From Pseudomonas fluorescens (lineage in GTDB: Bacteria; Pseudomonadota; Gammaproteobacteria; Pseudomonadales; Pseudomonadaceae): a DNA stretch of 64,000 nucleotides. Of this stretch, positions 1-7,732 are shown piece by piece. The stretch covers positions 78,929-142,928 of the forward strand of contig NZ_CABVHJ010000008.1 of assembly GCF_902497745.1 (NCBI RefSeq), in the 5' to 3' direction. The notes under the pieces are model-generated. The model saw nothing but the letters and a program-made list of their open reading frames with translations. It was not told the origin of the DNA and searched no databases. Positions within the stretch are counted from its first letter, which is position 1. Every line of letters begins with the position of its first letter. Both the position numbers and the translations under genes were made by a program.

Positions 1-569
1 ACGGCCTCGACGGCGCACTGGCGCGCAAGGTCAACGTGCAATCGGTGCTGCCGAGCTTCGACGGTTCGATCCTTGATCTGGTGATCGATTACCTGACATA
101 CGTGTTCATCCCGGCGCTGTTCATCTATCGCTACATTCCGCTGCCCGACTACACCCTGCTGCTGACGGTGTCGCTGATTCTGGTGTCGTCGCTGTTCTGC
201 TTCTGCAACGTCAACATGAAGAGCAAGGACAACTACTTTGTCGGGTTTCCTGCGGCGTGGAATGTGGTCGCGCTGTGTCTGTACATCATCGGGCCAGGAC
301 CGTGGATCACTTTTCTGACGGTGATTGGTCTGGCGCTGCTGACCGTGACGCGGATGAAATTCCTGCACCCGTTCCGCGTACGGCGGTTCATGCCGATCAA
401 CATTGCGGTGACGGCGATCTGGCTGCTGTGCAGTTTGTCGCTGGTACTCAACCATCCGGTCATCAACCCGTTGGTGATGGGTTTGTGGTTGCTGATGTCG
501 GCGTACTTTCTGGGGATCTGCATCTGGCGCACGGCGCTGGAGTGGTTTGATCGGCCGCAGGTGAAATAG
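1..569 (+). CDS. pcs: Phosphatidylcholine synthase (3' part)
   Basis: The gene enters from the left edge, with first full codon at base 3; 188 residues are visible. It is an integral membrane CDP-alcohol phosphatidyltransferase. The family signature DG-x2-AR..G-x3-D-x3-D is present at the start of the visible part (DGALAR, then DGSILDLVID). About six hydrophobic segments follow. Two features match bacterial phosphatidylcholine synthase (CDP-diacylglycerol plus choline gives phosphatidylcholine): the longer spacing inside the signature, and the late segment rich in Trp and Leu. Pcs is usually about 235-240 residues, so roughly the first 50 are missing. Pcs rather than PgsA or PssA is inferred from family resemblance. 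Confidence 0.82.
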   Translation, partial: GLDGALARKVNVQSVLPSFDGSILDLVIDYLTYVFIPALFIYRYIPLPDYTLLLTVSLILVSSLFCFCNVNMKSKDNYFVGFPAAWNVVALCLYIIGPGPWITFLTVIGLALLTVTRMKFLHPFRVRRFMPINIAVTAIWLLCSLSLVLNHPVINPLVMGLWLLMSAYFLGICIWRTALEWFDRPQVK

Positions 570-596
570 GTCTTCCGCCCCAGCTACATTTACCCT

Positions 597-688
597 TGTG
601 GGAGCGAGCTTGCTCGCGAAGACGGAGTGTCAGACAACATCTTTGTTGAATGACACAGCGCTTTCGCGAGCAGGCTCGCTCCCACAGG
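597..688. repeat. REP pair (inverted)
   Basis: Two Pseudomonas REP units face each other across about 40 bp. The left unit reads GTGGGAGCGAGC-TTGCTCGCGAA and the right is its inverse. It lies between the 3' ends of pcs and the methyltransferase gene, the usual place for a BIME, where it may protect or terminate transcripts. Confidence 0.9.
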
Positions 689-721
689 GGGATCACCACA
701 AATTTGAAAATGGTGTGTGAC

Positions 722-1534
722 TCAGCGTTTAGTGATCACCACCTCCAGATACTCACTCGGCACCACCAGCGACTCCTCCCCCGCTCGATTCAAACGGTTG
801 AGCAAATCTGCCAGATCATTTTCCAGCGCCTGCCCGCTCTCCGGCGGCAGTGCCGCGAAGGCCTTGTGCACCGGCCCGTACCAATGGCGGAAGATGTCGA
901 TGAAATGCGCGGCCGAGCGATAGCGAAAGTTGAACTCGCGCCGTGTCACGCGCAGCAGAAAATCGCGGTCATCGAAATGCTTGTGCAGCCACGCATCGGA
1001 GCCCCAATTCGACGGCGGCTGAGCACCGGCAGGCGGTGGCAGATGCCGGCCGAGGGTCTTGAACATCTGGCCAACGAAACCTTCCGGCGTCCAGTTGGCC
1101 AGACCGATCCGCCCGCCACGGCGACAAACCCGGCCCAGTTCAGCAGCAGCCTTGTCCTGATCCGGTGCGAACATCACGCCAAAGGTCGACAGCACGGCGT
1201 CGTAGCTCTCATCGGCGAACGGCAGCGCTTCGGCATCGGCCACCTGAAACGTCACGTCCAGATGCTCCGCGCGGGCACGATCCTGGCCCCGCTCCAGCAG
1301 CGCCGCGACATAGTCGGTCGAGGTGACCAGACAACCGCGCCGCGCCGCCGCGAGCGTCGCATTACCATTGCCGGCAGCGACATCCAGCACCTCCTCGTCG
1401 CAACGCAGGTCGCAGGCTTCGGCGAGGTTTTCGCCGACAATTTGCAGGGTGGTGCCGATCACGGCGTAGTCGCCACTGGCCCAGGCGACTTTCTGGCGTT
1501 CCTTCAAGGCAGTGAGATCAATCGGGGTACTCAT
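722..1534 (-). CDS. Class I SAM-dependent methyltransferase
   Basis: The 270-residue protein has a Rossmann-type methyltransferase core. Motif I is VLDVAAGNGNAT at about 49-60. An acidic residue follows beta-2 in STDY, and motif II/III is ADAEALPF..ESYD at about 98-111. This is the Methyltransf_11 pattern. The C-terminal third (about 165-270) is family-specific and probably makes the substrate pocket; the substrate cannot be read from sequence. Its start lies 33 bases after the DUF4242 gene on the same strand, so the two probably share a transcript. Confidence 0.85.
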   Translation of the reverse strand: MSTPIDLTALKERQKVAWASGDYAVIGTTLQIVGENLAEACDLRCDEEVLDVAAGNGNATLAAARRGCLVTSTDYVAALLERGQDRARAEHLDVTFQVADAEALPFADESYDAVLSTFGVMFAPDQDKAAAELGRVCRRGGRIGLANWTPEGFVGQMFKTLGRHLPPPAGAQPPSNWGSDAWLHKHFDDRDFLLRVTRREFNFRYRSAAHFIDIFRHWYGPVHKAFAALPPESGQALENDLADLLNRLNRAGEESLVVPSEYLEVVITKR

Positions 1535-1567
1535 GAACGTGAGCTCCGCTACAAGTTGGATCGGTGG

Positions 1568-1840
1568 TTATTCGGCGGTGGTCGGGTCGATGACCGTCAT
1601 CACACGCTCCACACTGTTGGCGGGAAAGCCACCAAGCCTTGCATGTTCACGCACTTGCTCTTCATCCGGCGCGATGTACACGCAATAGATTTTGTCTGCG
1701 GTGACATAGCTCTGCAGCCACTGCACCTGCGGACCGAGTTCGCGCAATACATCACAAGACGTTTTCGACACGGCTTTGAGTTCTGCTTCCGATAGCTTCC
1801 CGGCCCCTGGAATCTCGCGTTCAATCACGAATTTAGGCAT
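1568..1840 (-). CDS. DUF4242 family protein
   Basis: The 90-residue protein matches DUF4242 (ferredoxin-like alpha/beta fold, nickel-binding SCO4226-like family). It begins MPKFVIEREIPGAG and contains QSYVTADKIYCVY and an AREHA/EHAR-like helix (VREHARLGGFP). No signal peptide is seen. It is the first gene of a likely two-gene unit with the methyltransferase downstream. The family has structures but no settled role, so none is assigned. Confidence 0.75.
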   Translation of the reverse strand: MPKFVIEREIPGAGKLSEAELKAVSKTSCDVLRELGPQVQWLQSYVTADKIYCVYIAPDEEQVREHARLGGFPANSVERVMTVIDPTTAE

Positions 1841-2065
1841 GGCAACCTCGCGCTCTTGTTATGGGGCAAGGCCGGCAGTGACCCTGCTCACGCACTATCG
1901 CGCCGAGACCGCTCTGCGTCCCTGCCAATCGTCTGGCCACCCCGTAAAACCGGGGGTTTGCCGATGAGCGGTGGAAATCTGTAAAGCGTCTGGAACACCT
2001 TGAGGATTGCCAAGGTTGGGGGATTGGTTTTTGATGCTCCCTCGCTTCTGGAACGGACTCGACTG
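1841..2065. other. Intergenic region between divergent genes
   Basis: This 225-base stretch separates the DUF4242 gene (minus) from the acetyltransferase gene (plus) and should hold both promoters. No convincing -35/-10 pair, operator or RNA structure was recognised. Confidence 0.4.
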
Positions 2066-2527
2066 ATGTCACTGCAAATCGATTGGCTCGCGCATCACAT
2101 GCACCACAGCGACCGTTATGCTCAATGGATCCACCAGCAATTTCCCTACGAATACGTCGACCACCCACTGGCCGAGTGGCAGCGCGAATTTGCCGAGGGC
2201 CAAGGCAATGGTGACTGGCCCTGTCTGATTGCCATGGACGGTGAGCGTCTGCTCGGCGGCGCGGCGCTGGCACGTGATGACCTCGCTCTGCGCCCTGATC
2301 TCGGGCCTTGGCTGGCCTGCGTGTTCGTCAACCCTGAAGCACGCGGGCAAGGTCTGGCGGAACGTTTGATTGCAGGGATTTGTCAGGAGGCGAAAGACTG
2401 CGGCTTTGCGCGCCTGTATCTGCACACGCAGAACAAGCAGGACTACTACGCCAAACGCGGCTGGCAGGTGCTGGAGCGTTTTCGCGCCTGGGACAACGAA
2501 CAATGGCTCATGGTGCGTGACCTCTGA
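2066..2527 (+). CDS. GNAT family N-acetyltransferase
   Basis: The protein has 153 residues when read from the ATG at 2066; an open frame extends back to a TTG at 2000 but carries no family sequence. The GNAT acetyl-CoA loop is visible as VFVNPEARGQGLAERLI, with the R-G-Q-G-L-A pyrophosphate-binding turn. Later come LYLHTQNKQDYYAKRGW, the typical beta-5/alpha-4 region with its Y..RGW ending. Such enzymes transfer an acyl group from acyl-CoA to an amine; the substrate is unknown. It stands alone, convergent with dipZ. Confidence 0.85.
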   Translation: MSLQIDWLAHHMHHSDRYAQWIHQQFPYEYVDHPLAEWQREFAEGQGNGDWPCLIAMDGERLLGGAALARDDLALRPDLGPWLACVFVNPEARGQGLAERLIAGICQEAKDCGFARLYLHTQNKQDYYAKRGWQVLERFRAWDNEQWLMVRDL

Positions 2528-2544
2528 GCCATTGGTTTTGCTGA

Positions 2545-3756
2545 TCAGGTCGCAGGCGCCTTCGCCTCCTGCAGCAACTGCTGGATCATTTGCTCCTGCG
2601 CTTCGTAGCGACCTTCGCCGAAGTGGCTGTAACGCACCTGCCCCTTGGCGTCGATCAGGTAATGCGCCGGCCAGTACTGGTTGTCGAAGTTACGCCAGAT
2701 TGCGTAGTTGTTGTCGATGGCCACCGGGTAGGTGATGCCGAGCTTTTTCACCTGATCCTTGACGTTGTCGATGATCCGCTCGTAACCGTATTCCGGGGTG
2801 TGAACACCGATCACCACGAGGCCGTCCTTTTCGTACTTCTTCGCCCAGTCTTTGACGTACGGCAGGGTGTGCTGGCAGTTGATGCAGTCGTAGGTCCAGA
2901 AATCCACCAGCACCACTTTGCCGCGCAGGGCTTCGGCGCTCAGCTCAGGCGAGTTCAACCATTGCACCGCACCGGAAAGCGACGGCATCGCGCCTTTGCC
3001 CTGCTCCATCGGCGAGTCCGCGCGGACTTTGCTGACAAAGTAGTCGACCACTTTCGGCACGTTTTCCAGCACGCTTTTTTCGACACTGGCCACCCCCTCA
3101 GAGGAGGTGTTCGCCAGCAAGGTCTTATCCAGGCCCGTGGCAATCACCGCTGCCGTCGCCAGTACCGCAGCCCCGGCACCACGACGCAACCAACCGGTGA
3201 ACGGGATCGACGGTTTCAGGCGATTGACCAAGCCGCGCCCGGTGAAGATCAACGTGCCCAGCGACAAGGCACTGCCGGCGCCGTAGGCCAACAGCAACAG
3301 GCTGGTCTGCGCGTTGGCGCCTTGCAGCATGGCACCGGTGAGGATCACGCCGAGAATCGGCCCGGCGCACGGTGCCCACAGCAGCCCCGTGGCCACGCCG
3401 AGCATGATCGAGCCCATCGGCCCGGCCTTTTTCCGGGTGTCCGGGTCGAGGCGGTTGCCGAGCATCACGAAGGGACGTGTCAGCCAGTCGCCGATGCGCG
3501 CCGAGATCAGCGACAGGGCGAACACGCTCATCACGATCAGGGCGACGTAACGTCCGCTGTTGCTGGCTTGAATCACCCATTCACTGCTGACGACCGCCAG
3601 GCTTGAGATCAGCGCGAAGGTCAGGGCCATGCCGCCGAGGGTCAGCAGTATCGAGGTGCGGCTGCGTTGGGCACCGGCAAACAGGAACGGCACCACCGGC
3701 AGGATGCAGGGGCTGAGCACGGTCAGCAGACCGCCGAGGAATGCGATGAGGTACAT
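2545..3756 (-). CDS. dipZ: DipZ-like CcdA-thioredoxin fusion
   Basis: The 403-residue inner-membrane protein joins a CcdA/DsbD-type transmembrane electron carrier to a periplasmic thioredoxin-like domain. The membrane part (about 1-210) has the two conserved cysteines in SPCILP (C17) and APCAGP (C130). The TlpA-like domain (about 255-400) has the redox motif CINC (C291/C294) after VDFWTYD. It should pass electrons from cytoplasmic thioredoxin to periplasmic disulfides. It is the last gene of a three-gene minus-strand operon with the repeat protein and the DUF2790 protein. The 45-bp inverted repeats in the divergent control region suggest regulation by the neighbouring two-component system. 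Confidence 0.88.
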   Translation of the reverse strand: MYLIAFLGGLLTVLSPCILPVVPFLFAGAQRSRTSILLTLGGMALTFALISSLAVVSSEWVIQASNSGRYVALIVMSVFALSLISARIGDWLTRPFVMLGNRLDPDTRKKAGPMGSIMLGVATGLLWAPCAGPILGVILTGAMLQGANAQTSLLLLAYGAGSALSLGTLIFTGRGLVNRLKPSIPFTGWLRRGAGAAVLATAAVIATGLDKTLLANTSSEGVASVEKSVLENVPKVVDYFVSKVRADSPMEQGKGAMPSLSGAVQWLNSPELSAEALRGKVVLVDFWTYDCINCQHTLPYVKDWAKKYEKDGLVVIGVHTPEYGYERIIDNVKDQVKKLGITYPVAIDNNYAIWRNFDNQYWPAHYLIDAKGQVRYSHFGEGRYEAQEQMIQQLLQEAKAPAT

Positions 3757-3793
3757 AGTGAGTCACCCTTGATCAATGAACGTGACGGGCCAT

Positions 3794-4216
3794 TCAGACG
3801 TTCTGGCTGTCCAGCCAATGGCTCTGCGGCGTACGGCTCGCGCCGTTCTCGGCAAACATCTGGCCTTGTGGCGTGCGGCTGGAACCGTCCGCAGCAAACA
3901 TCTGCCCTTGTGGCGTGCGGCTGGAGCCGTCCGCGGCAAACATCTGGCCCTGCGGCGTGCGGCTGGAGCCGTCCGCGGCAAACATCTGGCCCTGCGGCGT
4001 GCGGCTGGAGCCGTCCGCGGCAATCATCTGGCCCTGCGGTGTGCGGCTGGAGCCGTCGGCTGCAATCAAGCCATCGGTGCCCTGCTTGGCCACCGGCGTC
4101 AGCTGGAAGCAGGTGCTGCTGTGGCAGCTATGCTGTTCAACCGCGGCGTTGGCATGGGCGGCGACGCCGGCCAGGGAGAAAGCGATAGCGGTCAAAAAGC
4201 GCGATACGTTGTTCAT
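3794..4216 (-). CDS. Exported protein with 14-residue tandem repeats
   Basis: The 140-residue protein has a clear signal peptide (MNNVSRFLTAIAFSLAG.., cleavage probably after AHANA near residue 24). A short segment holds the only two cysteines (C31 and C36, in HSCHSSTC). Then come five near-identical repeats of AADGSSRTPQGQMF (about 52-121) and a degenerate sixth (ENGASRTPQSHW). A ribosome site, AGAAGGA, precedes the ATG. The family is not recognised. It sits between the DUF2790 gene and dipZ. Since a BufB/BufC pair lies 4 kb away under the same type of operator, it could be a secreted metal- or redox-buffering peptide. That is inference only. Confidence 0.8.
   Translation of the reverse strand: MNNVSRFLTAIAFSLAGVAAHANAAVEQHSCHSSTCFQLTPVAKQGTDGLIAADGSSRTPQGQMIAADGSSRTPQGQMFAADGSSRTPQGQMFAADGSSRTPQGQMFAADGSSRTPQGQMFAENGASRTPQSHWLDSQNV
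3831..4082 (-). repeat. 42-bp in-frame tandem repeat array
   Basis: Five copies of a 42-bp unit begin at steps of exactly 42 bases (for example GTGCGGCTGG at 3873, 3915, 3957, 3999 and 4041), with a degenerate copy at the low-coordinate end. The middle copies are almost identical at DNA level, so copy number may vary between strains. The array is wholly coding. Confidence 0.93.
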
Positions 4217-4245
4217 GGCTGTTTCCTTCTATAAAGAGTGATGGC

Positions 4246-4509
4246 TTAGTTGTCGTTGTTGCAGCCGTCGGCGAATTTGCTGTAATCGAGCACGCGGGTC
4301 TGACCGGCCGAATCGAGGTAGGTCATGCGCGCCTCGACAATCCCGCAATTCACCGAGTTGTCCTCTTTCAGCGAGATCACTTTCTGGATATCCAGGTGGG
4401 TGCCGTAGGTGTAGGTTTGCGGGGTGACAGCGGCTTCGGCGCGGGCCGACAGCGTGCAGATGTTCAGCGCGGCAAACAGGCAGGCGGCGATTACGGATTT
4501 GTTGTTCAT
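4246..4509 (-). CDS. DUF2790 periplasmic protein
   Basis: The 87-residue protein begins at the ATG at 4509, preceded by TGAGGA; a TTG at 4524 overlaps that ribosome site and is less likely. It has a signal peptide to about residue 26. The DUF2790 pattern follows: TYGTHLDIQKVISL, a mature-domain cysteine C55, ARMTYLDSAGQ, and a second cysteine C83 near the end (DGC). The two cysteines probably form a disulfide. DUF2790 proteins are small Pseudomonas exported proteins of unknown function, often in several copies per genome. This one leads the operon that ends in dipZ and lies divergent to the two-component genes. Confidence 0.85.
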   Translation of the reverse strand: MNNKSVIAACLFAALNICTLSARAEAAVTPQTYTYGTHLDIQKVISLKEDNSVNCGIVEARMTYLDSAGQTRVLDYSKFADGCNNDN

Positions 4510-4622
4510 GGCGTTTTTCCTCAAGGCTTCAGTGGGTTTGAGCCGAGGCGATCTGTGTGGGCCTCGATGGAGCCTATTTGAGGCTCGCGAGGTATCGCGT
4601 CTGTGTCAGGAACAGGCGCGTT

Positions 4623-4667
4623 TCAATCGCTGTGTATCCCTGCCATCGAGGGATACACAGCGATACA
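4623..4667. promoter_or_regulatory. 45-bp inverted-repeat operator, copy 1
   Basis: Two TGTATC-like half-sites 10 bp apart (TCAATCGCTG then TGTATC, 4623-4638) are followed by a 13-bp spacer and the inverse pair GATACACAGC-GATACA (4652-4667). The 10-bp direct spacing is typical of OmpR/PhoB-type response regulator boxes. Copies 2 and 3 repeat the same 16-13-16 geometry. Confidence 0.65.
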
Positions 4668-4690
4668 AAACCCTGTGAAAATCGCGTTTT

Positions 4691-4735
4691 TGCGTCCCCG
4701 TGTATCCGTGAACGCGGCAGATACACTGCAATACA
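4691..4735. promoter_or_regulatory. 45-bp inverted-repeat operator, copy 2
   Basis: TGCGTCCCCG-TGTATC (4691-4706), a 13-bp spacer, then GATACACTGC-AATACA (4720-4735). This is the same geometry as copy 1. Its edge lies 71 bp before the response regulator ATG, so it could serve autoregulation, while copy 1 is nearer the DUF2790 operon. Confidence 0.65.
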
Positions 4736-4806
4736 AAGGCAGGCAGGCGAGCCATTGAAGGCTCTATAGACTGCACGGCATCCCTTTCTGACTGAGGCTT
4801 GAACCG

Positions 4807-5547
4807 ATGGATCATGTCGATCACATTCTCATCGTCGACGACGACCGCGAGATCCGTGAACTGGTGGGCAACTACCTGAAGAAAAACGGCCTGCGCACCA
4901 CAGTGGTCGCCGATGGCCGGCAGATGCGCAGTTTTCTCGAAGCCAACACTGTCGACCTGATCGTGCTCGACATCATGATGCCCGGCGACGATGGCCTGCA
5001 GCTGTGCCGCGAACTGCGCGTGGGCAAACACAAGGCCACGCCGGTGTTGATGCTGACCGCGCGCAACGATGAAACCGACCGCATCATCGGCCTGGAAATG
5101 GGCGCCGACGATTACCTGACCAAACCGTTCGCCGCCCGCGAATTGCTTGCGCGGATCAACGCCGTGCTGCGCCGCACGCGCATGCTGCCACCGAATCTGG
5201 TGGTCACCGAGGCCGGGCGCTTGCTGGCTTTCGGCCGTTGGCAACTGGACACCTCGGCCCGTCACCTGCTGGACAAGGACGGCACCATGGTCGCCCTCAG
5301 CGGTGCCGAATACCGTTTACTGCGAGTGTTTCTCGATCACCCGCAACGGGTGCTCAGCCGCGATCAACTGCTCAACCTGACCCAGGGCCGTGATGCCGAT
5401 CTGTTCGACCGCTCGATCGATTTGCTGGTCAGCCGTTTGCGTCAGCGTCTGCTCGATGACGCGCGCGAGCCGGCCTACATCAAGACCGTGCGCAGCGAAG
5501 GTTATGTGTTCTCGCTGCCGGTCGAAATTCTCGGTGCCCCGGCATGA
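4807..5547 (+). CDS. OmpR-family response regulator
   Basis: The 246-residue protein has a receiver domain at about 1-125. The acidic pocket is DDD at 11-13, the phospho-acceptor is D55 (LIVLDIMMPG), and the conserved lysine is K106 (TKPF). The C-terminal winged-helix DNA-binding domain (about 140-240) has LSGAEYRLLRVF, VLSRDQLL and the YIKTVRSEGYVF ending. It overlaps the kinase gene by 4 bases and is divergent from the DUF2790/dipZ operon. The inverted repeats in between are its most likely binding sites. The signal is unknown; copper or oxidative/thiol stress is inferred from the neighbouring genes. Confidence 0.92.
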   Translation: MDHVDHILIVDDDREIRELVGNYLKKNGLRTTVVADGRQMRSFLEANTVDLIVLDIMMPGDDGLQLCRELRVGKHKATPVLMLTARNDETDRIIGLEMGADDYLTKPFAARELLARINAVLRRTRMLPPNLVVTEAGRLLAFGRWQLDTSARHLLDKDGTMVALSGAEYRLLRVFLDHPQRVLSRDQLLNLTQGRDADLFDRSIDLLVSRLRQRLLDDAREPAYIKTVRSEGYVFSLPVEILGAPA

Positions 5548-6851
5548 GCGTCAATCTGCATTGGCCGCGCACCCTCGCCTCACGCCTGTCGCTGATTTTC
5601 CTGGTTGGCCTGTTGCTCGCCCAGGCGCTGTCGTTCGGTGCGCAATATTACGAGCGTTACCAAAGCGCCAAGAACACCATGCTCGGCAATCTGGAAACCG
5701 ATGTCTCGACCTCGATTGCAATCCTCGATCGCTTGCCTGCCGAAGAGCGCCCTGCCTGGCTCGAGCGTCTGGCGCGAAGAAATTATGGTTACCTGTTGAG
5801 CGAAGGCGAACCGGGCACGCCGATCGAGGCCGGTGATGTGCCGGTGGCTGTCACCTCGATCACCGAAGCCATTGGTGAACGCTATCCGCTGACCTTCACC
5901 GATATTCCCGGGCCGAAGAAACATTTTCAGGGCCATCTGCGCCTGAGCGACGGCAGCCCGGTGACCATCGACGTGCGCCCCGCGATGGTGCCGTTGTCAC
6001 CCTGGTTGCCGGCGGTATTACTCGGCCAACTGGCGCTGATGATCGCCTGCACCTGGCTGGCCGTACGCATTGCGGTCCGCCCCTTGACCCGGCTGGCCGA
6101 CGCCGTGGAAACCCTCGACCCCAACGCCCACCCGATCAACCTCGACGAAAGCGGCCCGAACGAAGTGGTCTACGCCGCGCGGGCGTTCAACACGATGCAG
6201 GCGCGCATCGCCGCCTACCTCAAGGAACGCATGCAACTGCTGGCGGCGATTTCCCATGACCTGCAAACGCCGATCACGCGGATGAAACTGCGCGCCGAAC
6301 TCATGGACGATTGCGTCGAGAAAGACAAGCTGTGGAATGACCTCAGCGAGATGGAACATCTGGTGCGCGAAGGCGTGGCCTATGCGCGCAGCATCCATGG
6401 CTCGACCGAGGAAAGCCGCCGGACCAACATGGATTCCTTCCTCGAAAGCCTGGTGTTCGACTATCAGGACATGGGCAAACAGGTGCAACTGGTCGGCAAG
6501 AGTGCGGCGGTCATCGACACCCGCCCCCATGCGTTGCGCAGGGTGTTGGTAAACCTGACCGACAACGCGCTGAAATTCGCCGGCGCTGCCGAAGTCTGGG
6601 TCGAAGCCAACAAGGGCAATCTGGCGATTACCGTCATGGATCGCGGCCCGGGCATCGCCGACGCCGAACTGGCGCAAGTGCTGCAACCGTTCTATCGCGT
6701 AGAAAACTCGCGAAATCGCGATACCGGCGGCACCGGACTGGGACTGGCCATCGCTCAGCAACTGGCCATGGCGCTGGGCGGCTCGTTGACCTTGAGCAAC
6801 CGCGAGGGCGGCGGGTTGTGTGCGGAACTGAAACTCCCCCTGCATCCCTGA
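5544..6851 (+). CDS. Sensor histidine kinase, EnvZ type
   Basis: The 435-residue membrane kinase overlaps the regulator gene by ATGA. One transmembrane helix lies at about 14-34 and the second at about 152-176. Between them is a periplasmic sensor loop of about 115 residues. HAMP and dimerisation regions follow, with the H-box AISHDLQTPITRMK (H238). The N-box is NLTDNALKFAG; the G boxes are DRGPGIAD and GGTGLGLAIA. No metal-binding cluster is evident in the loop. It should phosphorylate the adjacent regulator at D55. Confidence 0.92.
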   Translation: MSVNLHWPRTLASRLSLIFLVGLLLAQALSFGAQYYERYQSAKNTMLGNLETDVSTSIAILDRLPAEERPAWLERLARRNYGYLLSEGEPGTPIEAGDVPVAVTSITEAIGERYPLTFTDIPGPKKHFQGHLRLSDGSPVTIDVRPAMVPLSPWLPAVLLGQLALMIACTWLAVRIAVRPLTRLADAVETLDPNAHPINLDESGPNEVVYAARAFNTMQARIAAYLKERMQLLAAISHDLQTPITRMKLRAELMDDCVEKDKLWNDLSEMEHLVREGVAYARSIHGSTEESRRTNMDSFLESLVFDYQDMGKQVQLVGKSAAVIDTRPHALRRVLVNLTDNALKFAGAAEVWVEANKGNLAITVMDRGPGIADAELAQVLQPFYRVENSRNRDTGGTGLGLAIAQQLAMALGGSLTLSNREGGGLCAELKLPLHP

Positions 6852-6865
6852 TAACAGCGAAAAAC

Positions 6866-6958
6866 CCTGTGGGAGCGAGCTTGCTCGCGAAGGCGTCCTG
6901 TCAGTCGATGTTTAAATTGACTGACAGATCGCTTTCGCGAGCAAGCTCGCTCCCACAG
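6866..6958. repeat. REP pair (inverted)
   Basis: Two inverted REP units (GTGGGAGCGAGC..GCTCGCGAA and its inverse) enclose an AT-rich centre. They lie between the convergent ends of the kinase gene and the DUF2063 gene. Confidence 0.9.
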
Positions 6959-6979
6959 TGTGCGGCGTAATAGTGGTAC

Positions 6980-7732
6980 TCAAGGTGCCAGACCGATCAC
7001 CTGGTCCTCATGCATTTCCCGCAACATCGCCAGGCCGTTGTCCATGAACGAACTGCTGGCGGTCTGCCCCGCCTCCCGCGCCAGACCTTGCAACTGCTCG
7101 CGCCCCGTCAACGACACAAACTCCGTGATGCGCTGCAACAGCCGCCAGGCCAACGGACTCAGCTCGGAAAACTTCACACTCCAGTCCGCCGCACGCCGCA
7201 CCAGCAACAGCGTCGGTTGAGCCGGTGGCGTGGCAGGTTGATGGTTTGGATCGAGTTCATGCACTGGCCACGCATACGCCAACGGCCAGGCCAGTGCCGA
7301 GATCTGCAGCGGGCGGTCCAGCAACAGCGCGGGATCGGTCGCCGGCAGCGCCTGAGCATCGGATTGCTGCAAGACCATCTCGACCCATTCGTAATGCGCC
7401 AGCTCCAGCAAAAACGCCGGCCACTCACCTTCGCGGATTACCTGCGGTTGAGTGGCCAAATAGTCGAGAAACGATTCGGCAATCTCGCCGAACTTCGGCG
7501 TTTGCGCTCGCCAGTCACGCAAAAAGCCGCGCACCAGCAAACCCCAGCGTTGCTCACCGATGATCCGGATCAACACCGGAAACGTGCCGCTCAACAGTTG
7601 CGATACGTTGTTGAACACCAGATCGCGATAGATGTTGACCCGCGCCGCGTTCATGTCGGCCGGTGGCGATTGATGGTCGGGATCGCGCAGATATCGGGTC
7701 AGCGCCTGTTGTTGCTGCATCAGGTTATCCAC
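6980..7732 (-). CDS. DUF2063 protein, BufC/HvfC family
   Basis: The 250-residue protein fits the DUF2063 (putative DNA-binding / BufC-like) family. The N-terminal helical half has the conserved pattern [19 protein letters not shown] (about 31-55). Later come [15 protein letters not shown] and a C-terminal domain of about 130 residues. In bufferin-type systems this protein is the partner of the DUF692 enzyme and is thought to help present the precursor peptide. It overlaps the upstream DUF692 gene by 8 bases, so the two are translationally coupled. Confidence 0.85.
   Translation of the reverse strand: MDNLMQQQQALTRYLRDPDHQSPPADMNAARVNIYRDLVFNNVSQLLSGTFPVLIRIIGEQRWGLLVRGFLRDWRAQTPKFGEIAESFLDYLATQPQVIREGEWPAFLLELAHYEWVEMVLQQSDAQALPATDPALLLDRPLQISALAWPLAYAWPVHELDPNHQPATPPAQPTLLLVRRAADWSVKFSELSPLAWRLLQRITEFVSLTGREQLQGLAREAGQTASSSFMDNGLAMLREMHEDQVIGLAP

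Noticed and set aside
650..1795. 381-residue plus-strand frame starting in a REP element
   Set aside because: It starts in repeat DNA and runs antisense to a clear methyltransferase and a DUF4242 gene.
3831..4082. Tandem array as a possible CRISPR or DNA satellite
   Set aside because: Units are contiguous without spacers and keep the reading frame of an exported protein, so it is a coding repeat.
4623..4735. The 45-bp inverted repeats as ordinary REP elements
   Set aside because: They share no sequence with the REP core or the other three intergenic repeat families seen. They also sit next to start codons instead of between gene ends.
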